DNA of 64,000 nt from Bradyrhizobium sacchari (GTDB taxonomy: Bacteria > Pseudomonadota > Alphaproteobacteria > Rhizobiales > Xanthobacteraceae), in assembly GCF_002068095.1 (NCBI RefSeq), contig NZ_LWIG01000026.1, forward strand, positions 331,344-395,343, read 5' to 3'. Under the pieces are notes generated by a model. That model was not told where the DNA came from. It did not search any database and was given only the letters and a program-made list of their open reading frames with translations. A program made the translations under genes and the position numbers. Below are positions 25,918 to 35,216 of this stretch, piece after piece (within the stretch, counting starts at the first letter, position 1; each line of letters begins with the position of its first letter).

Positions 25918-26844
25918 TCATTCCTTCACGGCGCCGGTCATCGCCGACACATAATGCTCCACGAAGAAGGCGTAAAGGATGACGAGCGGCAGCGAGCCGG
26001 CCAGCGCCCCCGCCATCAGCGAGCCCCAGCGGTAGATGTCGCCGTCCACGAACTCGTTGACGATCGCGACCGGCACCGTCTTGTTGCTGGTCGATTGCAG
26101 GAATGTCAGGGCGTAGATGAACTCGTTCCAGCACAGGGTGAAGCAGAAGATGAAGGCCGAGATGAGGCCTGGAATTGCCAGCGGCAGCACGATCTTGATC
26201 AGGATCTGCCACCGGCTCGCCCCGTCGATCAGCGCGCATTCCTCCAGCTCGAACGGGATGGTCTTGAAATAGCCCATCAGCAGCCAGGTCGAGAACGGGA
26301 TCAGGATGGTCGGATAGGTCAGGATCAGCGCCAGCGGCGAATCGAACAGGCCGTACTGGAACACGACGGTGGCGAGCGGAATGAACAGGATCGACGGCGG
26401 CACCAGATAGGCGAGGAAGATCAGGCCGCCGACGAGATTGGCGCCCTTGTAGCGCAAGCGCACAATGGCGTAGGCCGCAAGTACAGATGCGATGATCGAA
26501 AGCACCGTCGCACAGACGGCCACGTACATCGTGTTCCAGAGCCAGTGCGGGTAGTAGCTCTCGAACAGCAGCTTGTGGAAGTGCTTGAACGTCGGATTCC
26601 AGGTCCAGAACGGATTGTACCTGTCGAGATCGAGCAGTTGCTCATCGGGTTTCACCGACGTCAACGCCATCCAATAGAACGGGAACAGCAGAACGATGAC
26701 GATGATCGCGAGCGGCAGATAGAGCGTCACGATCCTGCGCGGCACCGACTGCAGGTAGCTCATGCCCTCGGTGTGATCGGCCGTAGGCGCCGAGCCCGAC
26801 AGCACGTTCTTTAGATCGATGGATCTGGTGGGCAGGTCAGTCAT
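25918..26844 (-). CDS. ABC sugar transporter permease (MalG-type)
   Basis: 308 residues with six membrane helices. The EAA loop that contacts the ATPase is visible as FKTIPFELEECALIDGASRWQILIKIVLPLAIPGL (about 195-230), the MalG/carbohydrate (CUT1) form. The first helix (IVTLYLPLAIIVIVLLFPFYWMAL) is preceded by a cytoplasmic N-terminus. ATG at 26844 (MTDLPTRS) overlaps the end of the partner permease by 8 bp, so translation is coupled; the longer frame to 26907 is not needed. With the second permease, binding protein and ATPase it makes a complete importer. It is the last gene of the ABC operon. Confidence 0.93.
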   Translation of the reverse strand: MTDLPTRSIDLKNVLSGSAPTADHTEGMSYLQSVPRRIVTLYLPLAIIVIVLLFPFYWMALTSVKPDEQLLDLDRYNPFWTWNPTFKHFHKLLFESYYPHWLWNTMYVAVCATVLSIIASVLAAYAIVRLRYKGANLVGGLIFLAYLVPPSILFIPLATVVFQYGLFDSPLALILTYPTILIPFSTWLLMGYFKTIPFELEECALIDGASRWQILIKIVLPLAIPGLISAFIFCFTLCWNEFIYALTFLQSTSNKTVPVAIVNEFVDGDIYRWGSLMAGALAGSLPLVILYAFFVEHYVSAMTGAVKE

Positions 26845-27790
26845 TGCTCTCTCCCTGCTGCCATTTCCGACGCTGCAATCCGAACCATGAGACCATGATC
26901 GCGGCAAGCAGGAACGGGATCATCGCGCTGGAGATCGCGGCCCCCTCGCCCAGCTGCCCGGCGATGATCGCGCGCTGGTACGACAGGGTCGCCATCAGAT
27001 GGGTGGCATTGACCGGGCCGCCGCGAGTCATGGCCCAGATCAGCTGGAAGTCAGTGAAGGTGAACAGCACCGAGAAGGTCATCACGACCGCGATGATCGG
27101 CGTCAGCAGCGGATAGGTGATGTACCGGAAATTCTGCCAGCGCGTCGCACCGTCGAGGGTTGCCGCTTCATAAAGCGACGGCGACACCGTCTGCAGGCCT
27201 GCGAGCAGCGTGATCGCCACGAACGGCACGCCACGCCAGATATTGGCGAAGATCACGCAGATGCGTGCCCACGTCGTGTCGCCAAGGAAGTTGATGTTCT
27301 GGTTGATCAAGCCGAGGTGCTTCAGCGACCAGGAGATGATGGAGAATTGCGAGTCGAAGATCCACCAGAATGCCAGCGCCGAGAGCACGGTCGGCACGAT
27401 GAAGGGGATCAGCACCATCGCGCGCAACATCGCCTTGAACGGCATGTTCTCGTTCAGCAGCAGCGCGAGATAAAGGCCGATCGCGAATTTGAGGGCGCTG
27501 GCGACGAAGGTGTAGAGCAGCGTGTTGAACACCGACAGCCAGAAGATGGAATCGTCCCACAGCCACTCATAGTTCTCGGTCGCGATGAAGTGCCCCACCC
27601 TGCCGATGCGGGTGTCCGTGAAGGACAGCCAGATGCCGAGCCCCAGCGGATAGGCCAGAAAGAAGATCAGGAACGCCATGGCCGGCACCATGAACCAGAA
27701 GCCGAGCCAGTTGCGGTTGTGTTTGAGCTGGGTCCAGGCGCTGTCCTCGCTCATCTGAGGCTTGGCCCGGGGAATTGCGACATCAGCCAT
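26837..27790 (-). CDS. ABC sugar transporter permease (MalF-type)
   Basis: 317 residues with six membrane segments; the N-terminal cytoplasmic part precedes the first helix (FWFMVPAMAFLIFFLAYPLGLGIWLSFTD, about 32-60). The EAA loop reads YEAATLDGATRWQNFRYITYPLLTPII (about 207-233). It pairs with the MalG-type permease in the inner membrane. ATG at 27790 follows GGGATATCGGGC. A strong hairpin (27819-27846) lies between it and the binding-protein gene, a common arrangement that leaves more binding-protein mRNA than permease mRNA. Confidence 0.93.
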   Translation of the reverse strand: MADVAIPRAKPQMSEDSAWTQLKHNRNWLGFWFMVPAMAFLIFFLAYPLGLGIWLSFTDTRIGRVGHFIATENYEWLWDDSIFWLSVFNTLLYTFVASALKFAIGLYLALLLNENMPFKAMLRAMVLIPFIVPTVLSALAFWWIFDSQFSIISWSLKHLGLINQNINFLGDTTWARICVIFANIWRGVPFVAITLLAGLQTVSPSLYEAATLDGATRWQNFRYITYPLLTPIIAVVMTFSVLFTFTDFQLIWAMTRGGPVNATHLMATLSYQRAIIAGQLGEGAAISSAMIPFLLAAIMVSWFGLQRRKWQQGESND

Positions 27791-27818
27791 GCCCGATATC
27801 CCTGATCGAAATGTTGAC

Positions 27819-27846
27819 GAGCGGGCGGCCGGATGGCCGCCCGCTC
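27819..27846 (-). promoter_or_regulatory. Intercistronic hairpin after the ABC binding-protein gene
   Basis: Two perfect 12-bp GC-rich arms (GAGCGGGCGGCC and GGCCGCCCGCTC) enclose a 4-base loop. It is placed 9 bp after the binding-protein stop and 28 bp before the permease start, with no T-run. It likely stabilises the upstream mRNA end or partly attenuates transcription. Confidence 0.6.
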
Positions 27847-27854
27847 CGTGACCG

Positions 27855-29174
27855 TCAGCGATAGATTCGCTTCAGCTGGCGCTCGGCTTCCGCCATCGCG
27901 CCCTTCGCATCCTTGGCGCCGGTGCAGTAGTTGGCGAACATGTCGACGACGATGAAGTCGGCGATCGCGGTCGCCGCCTTCTCACCGACCGTGCCGATGC
28001 CGGACGCCGGCAGCGTACGCTTGGAGGCCTGCGAGAACACGTAGTTCTTGGGATCGGCGGTCCAGATCGGCGCCGATTCGTAGGCGTTCAGGGTCTGCGT
28101 CAGATAGCCCTGGGCGCCGTCCAGCCACTTCTCGTAGTTCTCCTTCTCCAGCATGAAGGCGACGAAGGCCTTTGCCGCGTTCGGATATTTGGTGAAGTTG
28201 AAGGCGAGGATCGGCAGCGCAAGCTGCAGCTCGGTCGGCTTGCCGACCGGGCCGACCGGCCAGAGCGCATGATAGGTGTCCTCGGCGAGCTCCTTCTTGG
28301 TCGCATCGGTCTTGGCGGCGACGTAGATCGAGATGCCGTTCGCCGTGCAATAGAGCTCGCCGGCGAGGTACGCCTTGTTGTTGGAGGAGTCGTTCCAGGA
28401 CGGGGTGCCCGGAATGAAGCTCTCGTACAGCGCCTTGCAATATTCCAGCGCCTTCGCCGTCTCCGGCGAATTGAGGATGATCTTGTCGTTCTGGTCGACC
28501 GTGTAGGCGCCGTGGCCCCACAGCACCCAGTGCAGCCAGGAATTGCCGTCGCCCGAGGCGTGGCCGAGCGCGAAGCCGGCCGGCGTGTTGTTCGCCTTGA
28601 GGGCCTTGCACATTTCGAGGAAGCCCGGGAAGTCCTTCGGGAATTCCTTGAAGCCGGCCTTGTCGAGCGCCGACTTGCGGTAGGTCATGTAGCCGCCGTT
28701 GGTCGCAACGGGAATGCCGAGCCAGTCGTCGCCGAGCTTGCAGGTCTTGGCGGCCGCGTCGGTCCAGCCGCCGTATTTCTTGCCGAGATAGTCGGCGACG
28801 TCGTTCATCTTCAGCACTTTGGTGGGGAAGAGCTGCGGCAGCGTGTGCAGACCCCAGGCGAGATCGAGACCGGAGCCGGTGTTGGCCGCAACCGAGGCCT
28901 TCGGCTGCACGTCCTCGAAGGACTCGCTGAACACGTTCATCTCGGTGCCGGTCGCGGCCTTGAACGCCGCCACCATCGCGTTGAACGCATCGTCTTCCGC
29001 CGGCACGAAGCGCTTCCACCGCATCACGGTCAGCTTGGCGCCCGGCTCGGCCTTCCACGGCGCGCTCTGCGCCCAGGCCCTGGCGAAGTCGAACAGAGCC
29101 GGCCCCGTCAGCATGCCGGTCGCAGCCAGAGCCGTTCCGCCTTGAAGCAGAGCCCGGCGGGTAAAGTCTTGCAT
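27855..29174 (-). CDS. ABC transporter sugar-binding protein, Tat-type signal
   Basis: 439 residues. The N-terminus has a twin-arginine-like motif, FTRRALLQGGTALAATG, then an Ala-rich region, so export through Tat is likely. The mature part is a two-lobed family 1 extracellular binding protein (sugar, oligosaccharide and sugar-acid type) with KLTVMRWKRFVPAEDDAFNAM and late KYPNAAKAFVAFMLEKENYEKWL. It delivers solute to the two permeases. The CAGGGAGGACGAC sequence before ATG at 29174 makes the start certain. It follows the ATPase gene by about 50 bp. The ligand is probably the sugar acid, or its sugar, degraded by the surrounding genes. Confidence 0.92.
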   Translation of the reverse strand: MQDFTRRALLQGGTALAATGMLTGPALFDFARAWAQSAPWKAEPGAKLTVMRWKRFVPAEDDAFNAMVAAFKAATGTEMNVFSESFEDVQPKASVAANTGSGLDLAWGLHTLPQLFPTKVLKMNDVADYLGKKYGGWTDAAAKTCKLGDDWLGIPVATNGGYMTYRKSALDKAGFKEFPKDFPGFLEMCKALKANNTPAGFALGHASGDGNSWLHWVLWGHGAYTVDQNDKIILNSPETAKALEYCKALYESFIPGTPSWNDSSNNKAYLAGELYCTANGISIYVAAKTDATKKELAEDTYHALWPVGPVGKPTELQLALPILAFNFTKYPNAAKAFVAFMLEKENYEKWLDGAQGYLTQTLNAYESAPIWTADPKNYVFSQASKRTLPASGIGTVGEKAATAIADFIVVDMFANYCTGAKDAKGAMAEAERQLKRIYR

Positions 29175-29226
29175 GTCGTCCTCCCTGTGATGCTTTTTGT
29201 TGTCTTATGCTTTGTCGTCTTATGCG

Positions 29227-30294
29227 CTAGGCGTTCATGCGCTTGCCCGTCGCATCGTCGAACAGATGCACCAGCGACGGATCGGGCTTCAGCCGGACCT
29301 TGTCGCCCGGGTTGAACTGGTGGCGCTCGCGGAAGACCGCAACAACCTGCTCGCCGCCGACCTTGGCGAACACCTGCGTCTCCGAGCCGGTCGGCTCGAC
29401 CACGATGATCTCCGCCTCGGCGCCGTCATCGGCGATGGTGAAATGCTCGGGCCGCACGCCGTAAACCGCAGGCCGGCCGTCGGAGCCCGCCGGCGCGCTC
29501 TTGAGCGGCAGCTTGACGCCGTTCGGTCCCTCGAAGGTCGCAACGCCGTTGAGGCGCACATGGCCCTTGAGGAAGTTCATCGCGGGCGAGCCGATGAAGC
29601 CGGCGACGAACTGGTTGTCGGGCTTGTCGTAGAGCTCGAGCGGCGTGCCCATCTGCTCGACGATGCCGTCATGCATGACGACGATCTTGTCGGCCATTGT
29701 CATGGCCTCGATCTGGTCGTGGGTGACGTAGACGGTGGTGGTCTTCAGCCGCTGGTGCAGCTCCTTGATCTCGGTGCGCATGGCGACGCGCAGCTTGGCG
29801 TCGAGGTTCGACAAGGGCTCGTCGAACAGGAACACCTGCGGATCGCGCACGATGGCGCGGCCCATGGCGACGCGCTGGCGCTGACCGCCGGAGAGCTGGC
29901 GCGGATAGCGATCGAGCAGCGGCGACAGTGCGAGGATCTCGGCGGCGCGCTTGACGCGCTTGTTGATCTCGTCGGAGCTCGCGTTCCGCAGCTTCAGCGA
30001 GAAGCCCATGTTGTCGGCGACCGTCATGTGCGGATAGAGCGCGTAGTTCTGGAACACCATCGCAATGTCCCGCTCCTTGGGCTGGACATTGTTGACGACG
30101 CGGTCGCCGATCGAGATCGTGCCGGAGGTGATGTTCTCGAGACCGGCGAGCATGCGCAGAAGCGTCGACTTGCCGCAGCCGGAGGGGCCAACCAGGACGA
30201 CGAACTGGCCGTCCTCGATCGGAATCGTGACGCCGTGCAGGACTTCAAAATTGCCGAACGATTTCCGCACGTCGCGGATTTGCACAGACGACAT
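29227..30294 (-). CDS. ABC sugar transporter ATP-binding protein (MalK/UgpC-type)
   Basis: 355 residues. Walker A GPSGCGKST (37-45), signature LSGGQRQRVAMGRA, Walker B QVFLFDEPLSNLDA and the switch histidine in YVTHDQ are all present. The C-terminal third is the OB-fold regulatory region of MalK-like carbohydrate ATPases (YGVRPEHFTI, about 278-287). Start ATG at 30294 follows GGAGGAGGGAG. It is the first gene of the ABC operon, which runs ATPase, binding protein, MalF, MalG. The divergent LacI regulator begins about 200 bp upstream, and a LacI-type operator lies in the gap. Confidence 0.95.
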   Translation of the reverse strand: MSSVQIRDVRKSFGNFEVLHGVTIPIEDGQFVVLVGPSGCGKSTLLRMLAGLENITSGTISIGDRVVNNVQPKERDIAMVFQNYALYPHMTVADNMGFSLKLRNASSDEINKRVKRAAEILALSPLLDRYPRQLSGGQRQRVAMGRAIVRDPQVFLFDEPLSNLDAKLRVAMRTEIKELHQRLKTTTVYVTHDQIEAMTMADKIVVMHDGIVEQMGTPLELYDKPDNQFVAGFIGSPAMNFLKGHVRLNGVATFEGPNGVKLPLKSAPAGSDGRPAVYGVRPEHFTIADDGAEAEIIVVEPTGSETQVFAKVGGEQVVAVFRERHQFNPGDKVRLKPDPSLVHLFDDATGKRMNA

Positions 30295-30441
30295 CTAGCT
30301 CCCTCCTCCGACTCGGGCAGCGCAACCCTCGCGCCGCCACCGTCTTGTTTTTCTGAACTTCGCCGAACGAAGTCCACCCTAACAGGCGACATTGTCGGCA
30401 GTTTGCGCGGCTTTGGCAATTTGTCTTTGGTTAGTCGTTGC

Positions 30442-30455
30442 TGGTAGCGCTGTCA
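30442..30455. promoter_or_regulatory. LacI-type operator between ATPase and lacI-type genes
   Basis: TGGTAGCGCTGTCA keeps the LacI/GalR symmetric core with AGCGCT at its centre and a TG..CA rim. It is about 150 bp from the ATPase start and 43 bp from the regulator start. It differs at three bases from the second site at 31570. Confidence 0.65.
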
Positions 30456-30497
30456 ACGATCCTTTGTTTGCGACAATGGCTATGCTATGAGCAGCAA

Positions 30498-31598
30498 ATG
30501 GGTCGAAAACGCACCAAGTCAGGCAAGATCCGGCTGGCGGAAGTCGCCGAGCTTGCCGGCGTGAGCCCGATTACTGCGTCCCGTTTCTTCCGCAATCCGG
30601 AGGCGCTGTCGGTGGCCAAGCGGACGCGGGTCGAAAGCGCGGCCAAGGAGCTCGGCTATGTGCCGAACCTTGCGGCACGCGCCCTCGCCTCGCAGCGCAC
30701 CGAGGTGATCGGTGTCTTGATTCCGTCGCTCACCAACAACGTGTTCTCCGACGTGCTGCGCGGCATCTATGACGCCTCCGAAGGCAGCCGTTACTCGATC
30801 CAATTGTCCAACACACGTTACAGTATCCTTCAGGAGGAGAAGCTGCTGCGCCTGTTCCTGGCGCAGAAGCCGGCCGGGCTGATCGTCACCGGCATCGACC
30901 AGACCGCGGAATCGCGCGCGATGCTGGAGGCGGCCGACTGCCCGATCGTGCAGATCATGGAGATCGGCCCCAATCCGGTCGACATGATGATCGGCTTTTC
31001 CCACTATGATGCAGCGCGCGCGGCAGTCGCACATCTGTTCGCGCAAGGCCGCCGCAAGATCGGCTTCGTCGGCGCGCGCATGGATCCGAGGGTGCAGCGG
31101 CGGCTGGACGGATATGTCTCGGCCATGAAGGACGCCGGCCTGTTCGAGCAGCGCCTCGTCGTGACGACGGCGACGCCGACCTCGGTGACGCTCGGCGGCG
31201 CCCTGTTCACCGATCTGCTGGCGCGCGAGCCCGACCTCGACGCGGTGTTCTGCGCCAATGACGACCTCGCGCTCGGCGTGCTGTTCGAGTGTCGCCGCCG
31301 CGAGATCGGCGTGCCCGAGCAGATCGCGATCGTCGGCTTCAACGATCTCGAATTCATGGCCTCCGCCGTCCCCACCCTCACCAGCGTCCGCACCAACCGC
31401 TATGAGATGGGCAAGACGGCCGCCGCCATGCTGATCGAGGCGATCGAGGGACGGCGCCCGGAGCTGCCGGTGCTCGATCTCGGCTTCAAGGTGATCGAAC
31501 GGCAAAGCTCGTCGTCGCGGCCGTCGGATAACAGGCCAGCCGTGTCGGGCGGGGGCACGGCGAACAAAATGGTAGCGTTACCAAGTAGCCATGACTAG
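30498..31598 (+). CDS. LacI/GntR-type transcriptional regulator
   Basis: 366 residues. An N-terminal LacI helix-turn-helix (KIRLAEVAELAGVSPITASRFFRNPEALSV, about 10-39) and hinge helix (NLAARALASQRTEVIGVLIPSL) are followed by a periplasmic-binding-like effector domain. The pattern is near GntR-type gluconate repressors (inference). ATG at 30498 replaces a longer frame start at 30438, which would put hydrophobic residues ahead of the HTH. The C-terminus (after residue about 335) is an unconserved Ser/Gly-rich tail. The last codons overlap a perfect operator (31570-31583). It should control the ABC operon and the dehydratase/SDR operon. Confidence 0.93.
   Translation: MGRKRTKSGKIRLAEVAELAGVSPITASRFFRNPEALSVAKRTRVESAAKELGYVPNLAARALASQRTEVIGVLIPSLTNNVFSDVLRGIYDASEGSRYSIQLSNTRYSILQEEKLLRLFLAQKPAGLIVTGIDQTAESRAMLEAADCPIVQIMEIGPNPVDMMIGFSHYDAARAAVAHLFAQGRRKIGFVGARMDPRVQRRLDGYVSAMKDAGLFEQRLVVTTATPTSVTLGGALFTDLLAREPDLDAVFCANDDLALGVLFECRRREIGVPEQIAIVGFNDLEFMASAVPTLTSVRTNRYEMGKTAAAMLIEAIEGRRPELPVLDLGFKVIERQSSSSRPSDNRPAVSGGGTANKMVALPSSHD
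31570..31583. promoter_or_regulatory. LacI-type operator inside the end of the regulator gene
   Basis: TGGTAGCGTTACCA is a near-perfect dyad (arms TGGTA and TACCA). It is about 150 bp upstream of the dehydratase start and within the last codons of the regulator gene, so those codons are constrained twice. Confidence 0.7.
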
Positions 31599-31733
31599 TA
31601 TCGCGCTCGTGAGGAAACGACCCGCCAGCGGGCAGGCAGACCATTGCTCACGCCGTTGGGCATCGCACAAGCCGACAGCCCAGTATCCACGCCGGTGACC
31701 AACGCCAGTGCGTTTGCATTGCAGGAGAAACCA

Positions 31734-33563
31734 ATGACAAAAAAGCCAACCAATGGGCATGCACCCGCCGGCAACGGCACCCGCCGCCATCTCCGCTCGC
31801 AGGAATGGTTCAACAACCCGCATAATCCGGGCATGACCGCGCTCTATATGGAGCGCTATCTGAACTACGGACTCACCCGCGCCGAGCTGCAGTCCGGCAA
31901 GCCGATCATCGGCATCGCCCAGACCGGCAACGACCTCTCCCCCTGCAACCGCCACCATATCGAGCTCGCCCACCGCGTCCGCGAAGGCATTCGCGAGGCC
32001 GGCGGCATCGCGATGGAATTCCCGACCCACCCCATCCAGGAGACCGGCAAGCGCCCGACCGCCGCGCTCGACCGCAACCTCGCTTATCTCGGCCTGGTCG
32101 AGATCCTCTACGGCTATCCGCTCGACGGCGTGGTGCTGACCACCGGCTGCGACAAGACGACGCCCGCCTGCATGATGGCGGCGGCGACCGTGAACCTGCC
32201 GGCGATCGTGCTGTCGGGCGGCCCGATGCTGAACGGCTGGCACGACGGCGAGCGCACCGGCTCCGGCACCATCGTCTGGAAGTCGCGCGAGAGGCTGGCC
32301 GCCGGCGAGATCGACTACGAAGAGTTCATGGAGATCGTGGCCTCCTCGGCGCCCTCGGTCGGCCATTGCAACACCATGGGCACCGCCTCGACCATGAATG
32401 GCCTTGCCGAAGCGCTCGGCTTCTCGCTGCCGGGCTGCGCGGCGATCCCCGCCCCCTATCGCGAGCGCGGCCAGATCGCCTACGAGACCGGCAAGCGCAT
32501 CGTCGAGATGGTCTGGGAAGATCTGAAGCCCTCGGATATCCTGACCCGCAAGGCGTTCGAGAACTGCATCGTGATCAACTCGGCGATCGGCGGCTCGACC
32601 AATGCGCCCATCCACATCAATGCGCTGGCCCGCCACATCGGCGTCGAGCTGTCGATCGACGACTGGCAGAAGGTCGGCCACGACGTGCCGCTGCTGGTCA
32701 ACATGCAGCCGGCCGGCTTCTATCTCGGCGAGGAATTCCACCGCGCCGGCGGCGTGCCGGCCGTGGTGCGCGAATTGATGAAGCACAAGCGCATCCATGA
32801 GGATGCGATCACGGTCAACGGCCGCGGCATCGGCGAGAACTGCAAGGACGCGCCCAAGCCCGACAACGACGTGATCCGGGCCTATGACAAGCCGCTGGTG
32901 AAGGATGCCGGCTTCCTGGTGCTGAAAGGCAACCTGTTCGATTCCGCGATCATGAAGACCAGCGTGATCTCCAAGGAATTCCGCGATCGCTATCTCAGCA
33001 ACCCCAAGGATCTGAACGCCTTCGAGGGCCGCGCCATCGTGTTCGAGGGGCCGGAGGACTACCACGAGCGGATCGACGATCCCGCGCTCGACATCGACGA
33101 GCGCTGCGTGCTGTTCATCCGCGGCACCGGGCCGATCGGCTACCCCGGCGGCGCCGAGGTCGTGAACATGCAGCCGCCGGCGGCGCTGATCAAACGCGGC
33201 ATCCTGTCCCTGCCCTGCATCGGCGACGGCCGCCAGTCCGGCACCTCGGGCTCGCCCTCGATCCTGAACGCCTCGCCGGAAGCCGCCGCCAATGGCGGCC
33301 TCGCGATCCTCAAGACCGGCGACAAGGTCCGCATCGACCTCAACAAGGGCAGCGCCAACATCCTGATCTCGGACGAGGAGCTGAAGAAGCGCCACGCCGA
33401 GCTCAAGGCCAGCGGCGGCTTCAAGCATCCGCCGAACCAGACGCCGTGGCAGGAGATCTACCGCAACACCGTCGGCCAGCAATCGACCGGCGCCTGCATG
33501 GAGCTCGCCACGCGCTACCAGAACGTCGCCGGCACCTTTGGTGTGGCGCGGGATAATCACTAG
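31734..33563 (+). CDS. IlvD/Edd-family dehydratase (sugar-acid dehydratase-like)
   Basis: 609 residues. Iron-sulfur ligands of the family are seen: SPCNRHH (Cys about 67), [11 protein letters not shown] (Cys about 135) and [13 protein letters not shown] (Cys about 205), typical of [2Fe-2S] pentonate and sugar-acid dehydratases. The length and the features around [16 protein letters not shown] are closer to L-arabinonate, D-xylonate or D-fuconate dehydratases than to IlvD (inference). It would turn an aldonic acid into a 2-keto-3-deoxy acid. ATG at 31734 follows GCAGGAGAAACC. The downstream SDR genes follow after a dispersed palindrome. Confidence 0.9.
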   Translation: MTKKPTNGHAPAGNGTRRHLRSQEWFNNPHNPGMTALYMERYLNYGLTRAELQSGKPIIGIAQTGNDLSPCNRHHIELAHRVREGIREAGGIAMEFPTHPIQETGKRPTAALDRNLAYLGLVEILYGYPLDGVVLTTGCDKTTPACMMAAATVNLPAIVLSGGPMLNGWHDGERTGSGTIVWKSRERLAAGEIDYEEFMEIVASSAPSVGHCNTMGTASTMNGLAEALGFSLPGCAAIPAPYRERGQIAYETGKRIVEMVWEDLKPSDILTRKAFENCIVINSAIGGSTNAPIHINALARHIGVELSIDDWQKVGHDVPLLVNMQPAGFYLGEEFHRAGGVPAVVRELMKHKRIHEDAITVNGRGIGENCKDAPKPDNDVIRAYDKPLVKDAGFLVLKGNLFDSAIMKTSVISKEFRDRYLSNPKDLNAFEGRAIVFEGPEDYHERIDDPALDIDERCVLFIRGTGPIGYPGGAEVVNMQPPAALIKRGILSLPCIGDGRQSGTSGSPSILNASPEAAANGGLAILKTGDKVRIDLNKGSANILISDEELKKRHAELKASGGFKHPPNQTPWQEIYRNTVGQQSTGACMELATRYQNVAGTFGVARDNH

Positions 33564-33571
33564 CGGCCGCA

Positions 33572-33657
33572 CCGTCATCGCGAGCGAAGCGAACAATCCA
33601 GTCTGCCTCCGCGGAGAGACCCTGGATTGCCTCGTCGCAAGGCTCCTCGCAATGACG
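33572..33657. repeat. Palindromic dispersed repeat, family A, copy 2 (diverged)
   Basis: Starts CCGTCATCGCGAGCGAAGCG and ends TCCTCGCAATGACG. The arms no longer match exactly because of small indels, but the loop CCTCCGCGGAGAGACCCTGGATTG keeps the family sequence. It lies between the dehydratase and the first SDR gene. Confidence 0.75.
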
Positions 33658-33694
33658 TGGGCTTGGCATTCGAATGAACACGAGGGAGAAGAAA

Positions 33695-34426
33695 ATGGCA
33701 GACCGCCTCAAGGGCAAGCGCGCCGTCGTCACGGCTGCGGCAGCAGGCATTGGGCGCGCTTGCGCCATCGCATTCGCGCGTGAAGGCGCAACCGTCATTG
33801 CCACCGACATCAACGAGGCCGGCATCGCCGGCCTGATCAAGGAAGGCATCGCCGAGGTCGCAAAGCTCGACGTCCGCAATACCGCCGACGTCAATGCCTT
33901 TGCCAAGCGCATTGGCAAGATCGACATCCTGCTCAACGCGGCCGGCTTCGTGCACCACGGCACCATCCTGGAATGCTCCGAAGAGGATTTTGATTTCTCG
34001 TTCGACCTCAATGTCAAGTCGATGCACCGGACCATCAAGGCCTTCCTGCCCGACATGATCGCGGGCGGCGGCGGCAGCATCGTGAACATCTCGTCCTGCG
34101 CGGCCCTGAGGCCGCCGGCGAACCGCTACGTCTACAGCTCGTCGAAGGCAGCGGTGTCGCTGCTGTCGCGCGCGGTCGCGCTCGACTTCATCACCAAGGG
34201 CATCCGCTGCAACTCGATCTGCCCCGGCACCGTCGAGACGCCTTCGATGCTCGACCGCGCCGCGGCGCAGGGACCGCAGGGCAAGGAGATGTTCATCTCC
34301 CGCCAGAAGATGGGCCGGCTCGGCACCGCCGAGGAGATCGCATCCATGGCGGTCTATCTCGGCAGCGACGAGAGCGCCTTCACCACCGGCGTCGACCTCG
34401 TCGTCGACGGCGGCTACATGCTCTGA
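33695..34426 (+). CDS. SDR family oxidoreductase
   Basis: 243 residues, classical short-chain dehydrogenase. The cofactor loop is TAAAAGIGRA (about 12-21) and the catalytic site has YSSSK with the upstream ISSC serine; the proton relay NAAG is present. The aspartate in ATDINEAGIAG after the second strand suggests NAD(H). ATG at 33695 follows GAGGGAGAAGAAA; the track start at 33674 would add seven residues. Its close relatives include sugar-acid dehydrogenases such as 2-keto-3-deoxy-L-fuconate dehydrogenase and DHRS6-type enzymes, which fits its position after a sugar-acid dehydratase. Exact substrate unknown. Confidence 0.9.
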   Translation: MADRLKGKRAVVTAAAAGIGRACAIAFAREGATVIATDINEAGIAGLIKEGIAEVAKLDVRNTADVNAFAKRIGKIDILLNAAGFVHHGTILECSEEDFDFSFDLNVKSMHRTIKAFLPDMIAGGGGSIVNISSCAALRPPANRYVYSSSKAAVSLLSRAVALDFITKGIRCNSICPGTVETPSMLDRAAAQGPQGKEMFISRQKMGRLGTAEEIASMAVYLGSDESAFTTGVDLVVDGGYML

Positions 34427-34443
34427 CGCCAGAGGGCCCCGGC

Positions 34444-35190
34444 ATGAACAAGATCGACCTTGACGGCCGCGTCGCTGTCGTCACCGGCGGCGCGCAGGGC
34501 TTTGGCCGCGCCATCACCGAACGATTCGTCGCCTCCGGCGCCAAGGTCGCGATCTGGGATTTTGACGCCGCGCTGGCCGAGAAATCCGCAAAAGAGATCG
34601 GCGGCGAGACGAAAGTCTTCAAGGTCGACGTCACCGACACCGCAGCCGTCGAGCAGGCGCGCGATGCGACGCTCAAAGCCTTCGGCAAGATCGACATCCT
34701 GGTCAACAATGCCGGCATTGCCGGCATCAACAAGCCGGTCTGGGAGACCGACCTCGAGGAATGGCGCAAGGTCCTGCGCATCAACCTCGACGGCCCCTTC
34801 ATCGTCTGCAAGGCGATCGTGCCCGAAATGCTCAAGCAGAAATACGGACGCATCGTGAACATCGCCTCGATCGCCGGCAAGGAAGGCAACCCGAACGCTG
34901 CGCATTATTCGGCGTCCAAGGCCGGCCTGATCGCGCTGACGAAGTCGCTCGGCAAGGAGCTCGCCGCACACGACATTCTCGTCAACGCGGTGACGCCGGC
35001 GGCTGCCAAAACCGCGATCTTCGACCAGATGACGCAGCAGCATATCGACTTCATGCTGTCAAAAATCCCGAAAGCGCGCTTCGTGCTGGTGGAAGAGCTC
35101 GCCGCGATGGTGAGCTGGCTTGCATCCGAAGATTGTGCCTTCTCCACCGGCGCGGTGTTTGATATTTCCGGTGGACGGGCGACCTACTGA
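34444..35190 (+). CDS. SDR family oxidoreductase (FabG-like)
   Basis: 248 residues. TGGAQGFGRA (about 14-23), NNAG and the catalytic YSASK with IASIAG mark a classical SDR. The glutamate/aspartate residue in IWDFDA following beta-2 suggests NAD(H) rather than NADPH. It follows the previous SDR by 17 bp and is likely co-transcribed with it and the dehydratase. In such clusters one SDR oxidises the sugar or lactone to the acid, and the other acts on the keto-deoxy product (inference). A GGGCCCCGGC sequence precedes the ATG, so the ribosome site is weak, as expected for a coupled gene. Confidence 0.9.
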   Translation: MNKIDLDGRVAVVTGGAQGFGRAITERFVASGAKVAIWDFDAALAEKSAKEIGGETKVFKVDVTDTAAVEQARDATLKAFGKIDILVNNAGIAGINKPVWETDLEEWRKVLRINLDGPFIVCKAIVPEMLKQKYGRIVNIASIAGKEGNPNAAHYSASKAGLIALTKSLGKELAAHDILVNAVTPAAAKTAIFDQMTQQHIDFMLSKIPKARFVLVEELAAMVSWLASEDCAFSTGAVFDISGGRATY

Positions 35191-35216
35191 AGCACTCGCC
35201 GCCGGGGGGCCGGATC

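Noticed and set aside
31578..33596. 672-codon minus-strand frame
   Set aside because: Antisense to the IlvD/Edd dehydratase, whose iron-sulfur motifs are intact.
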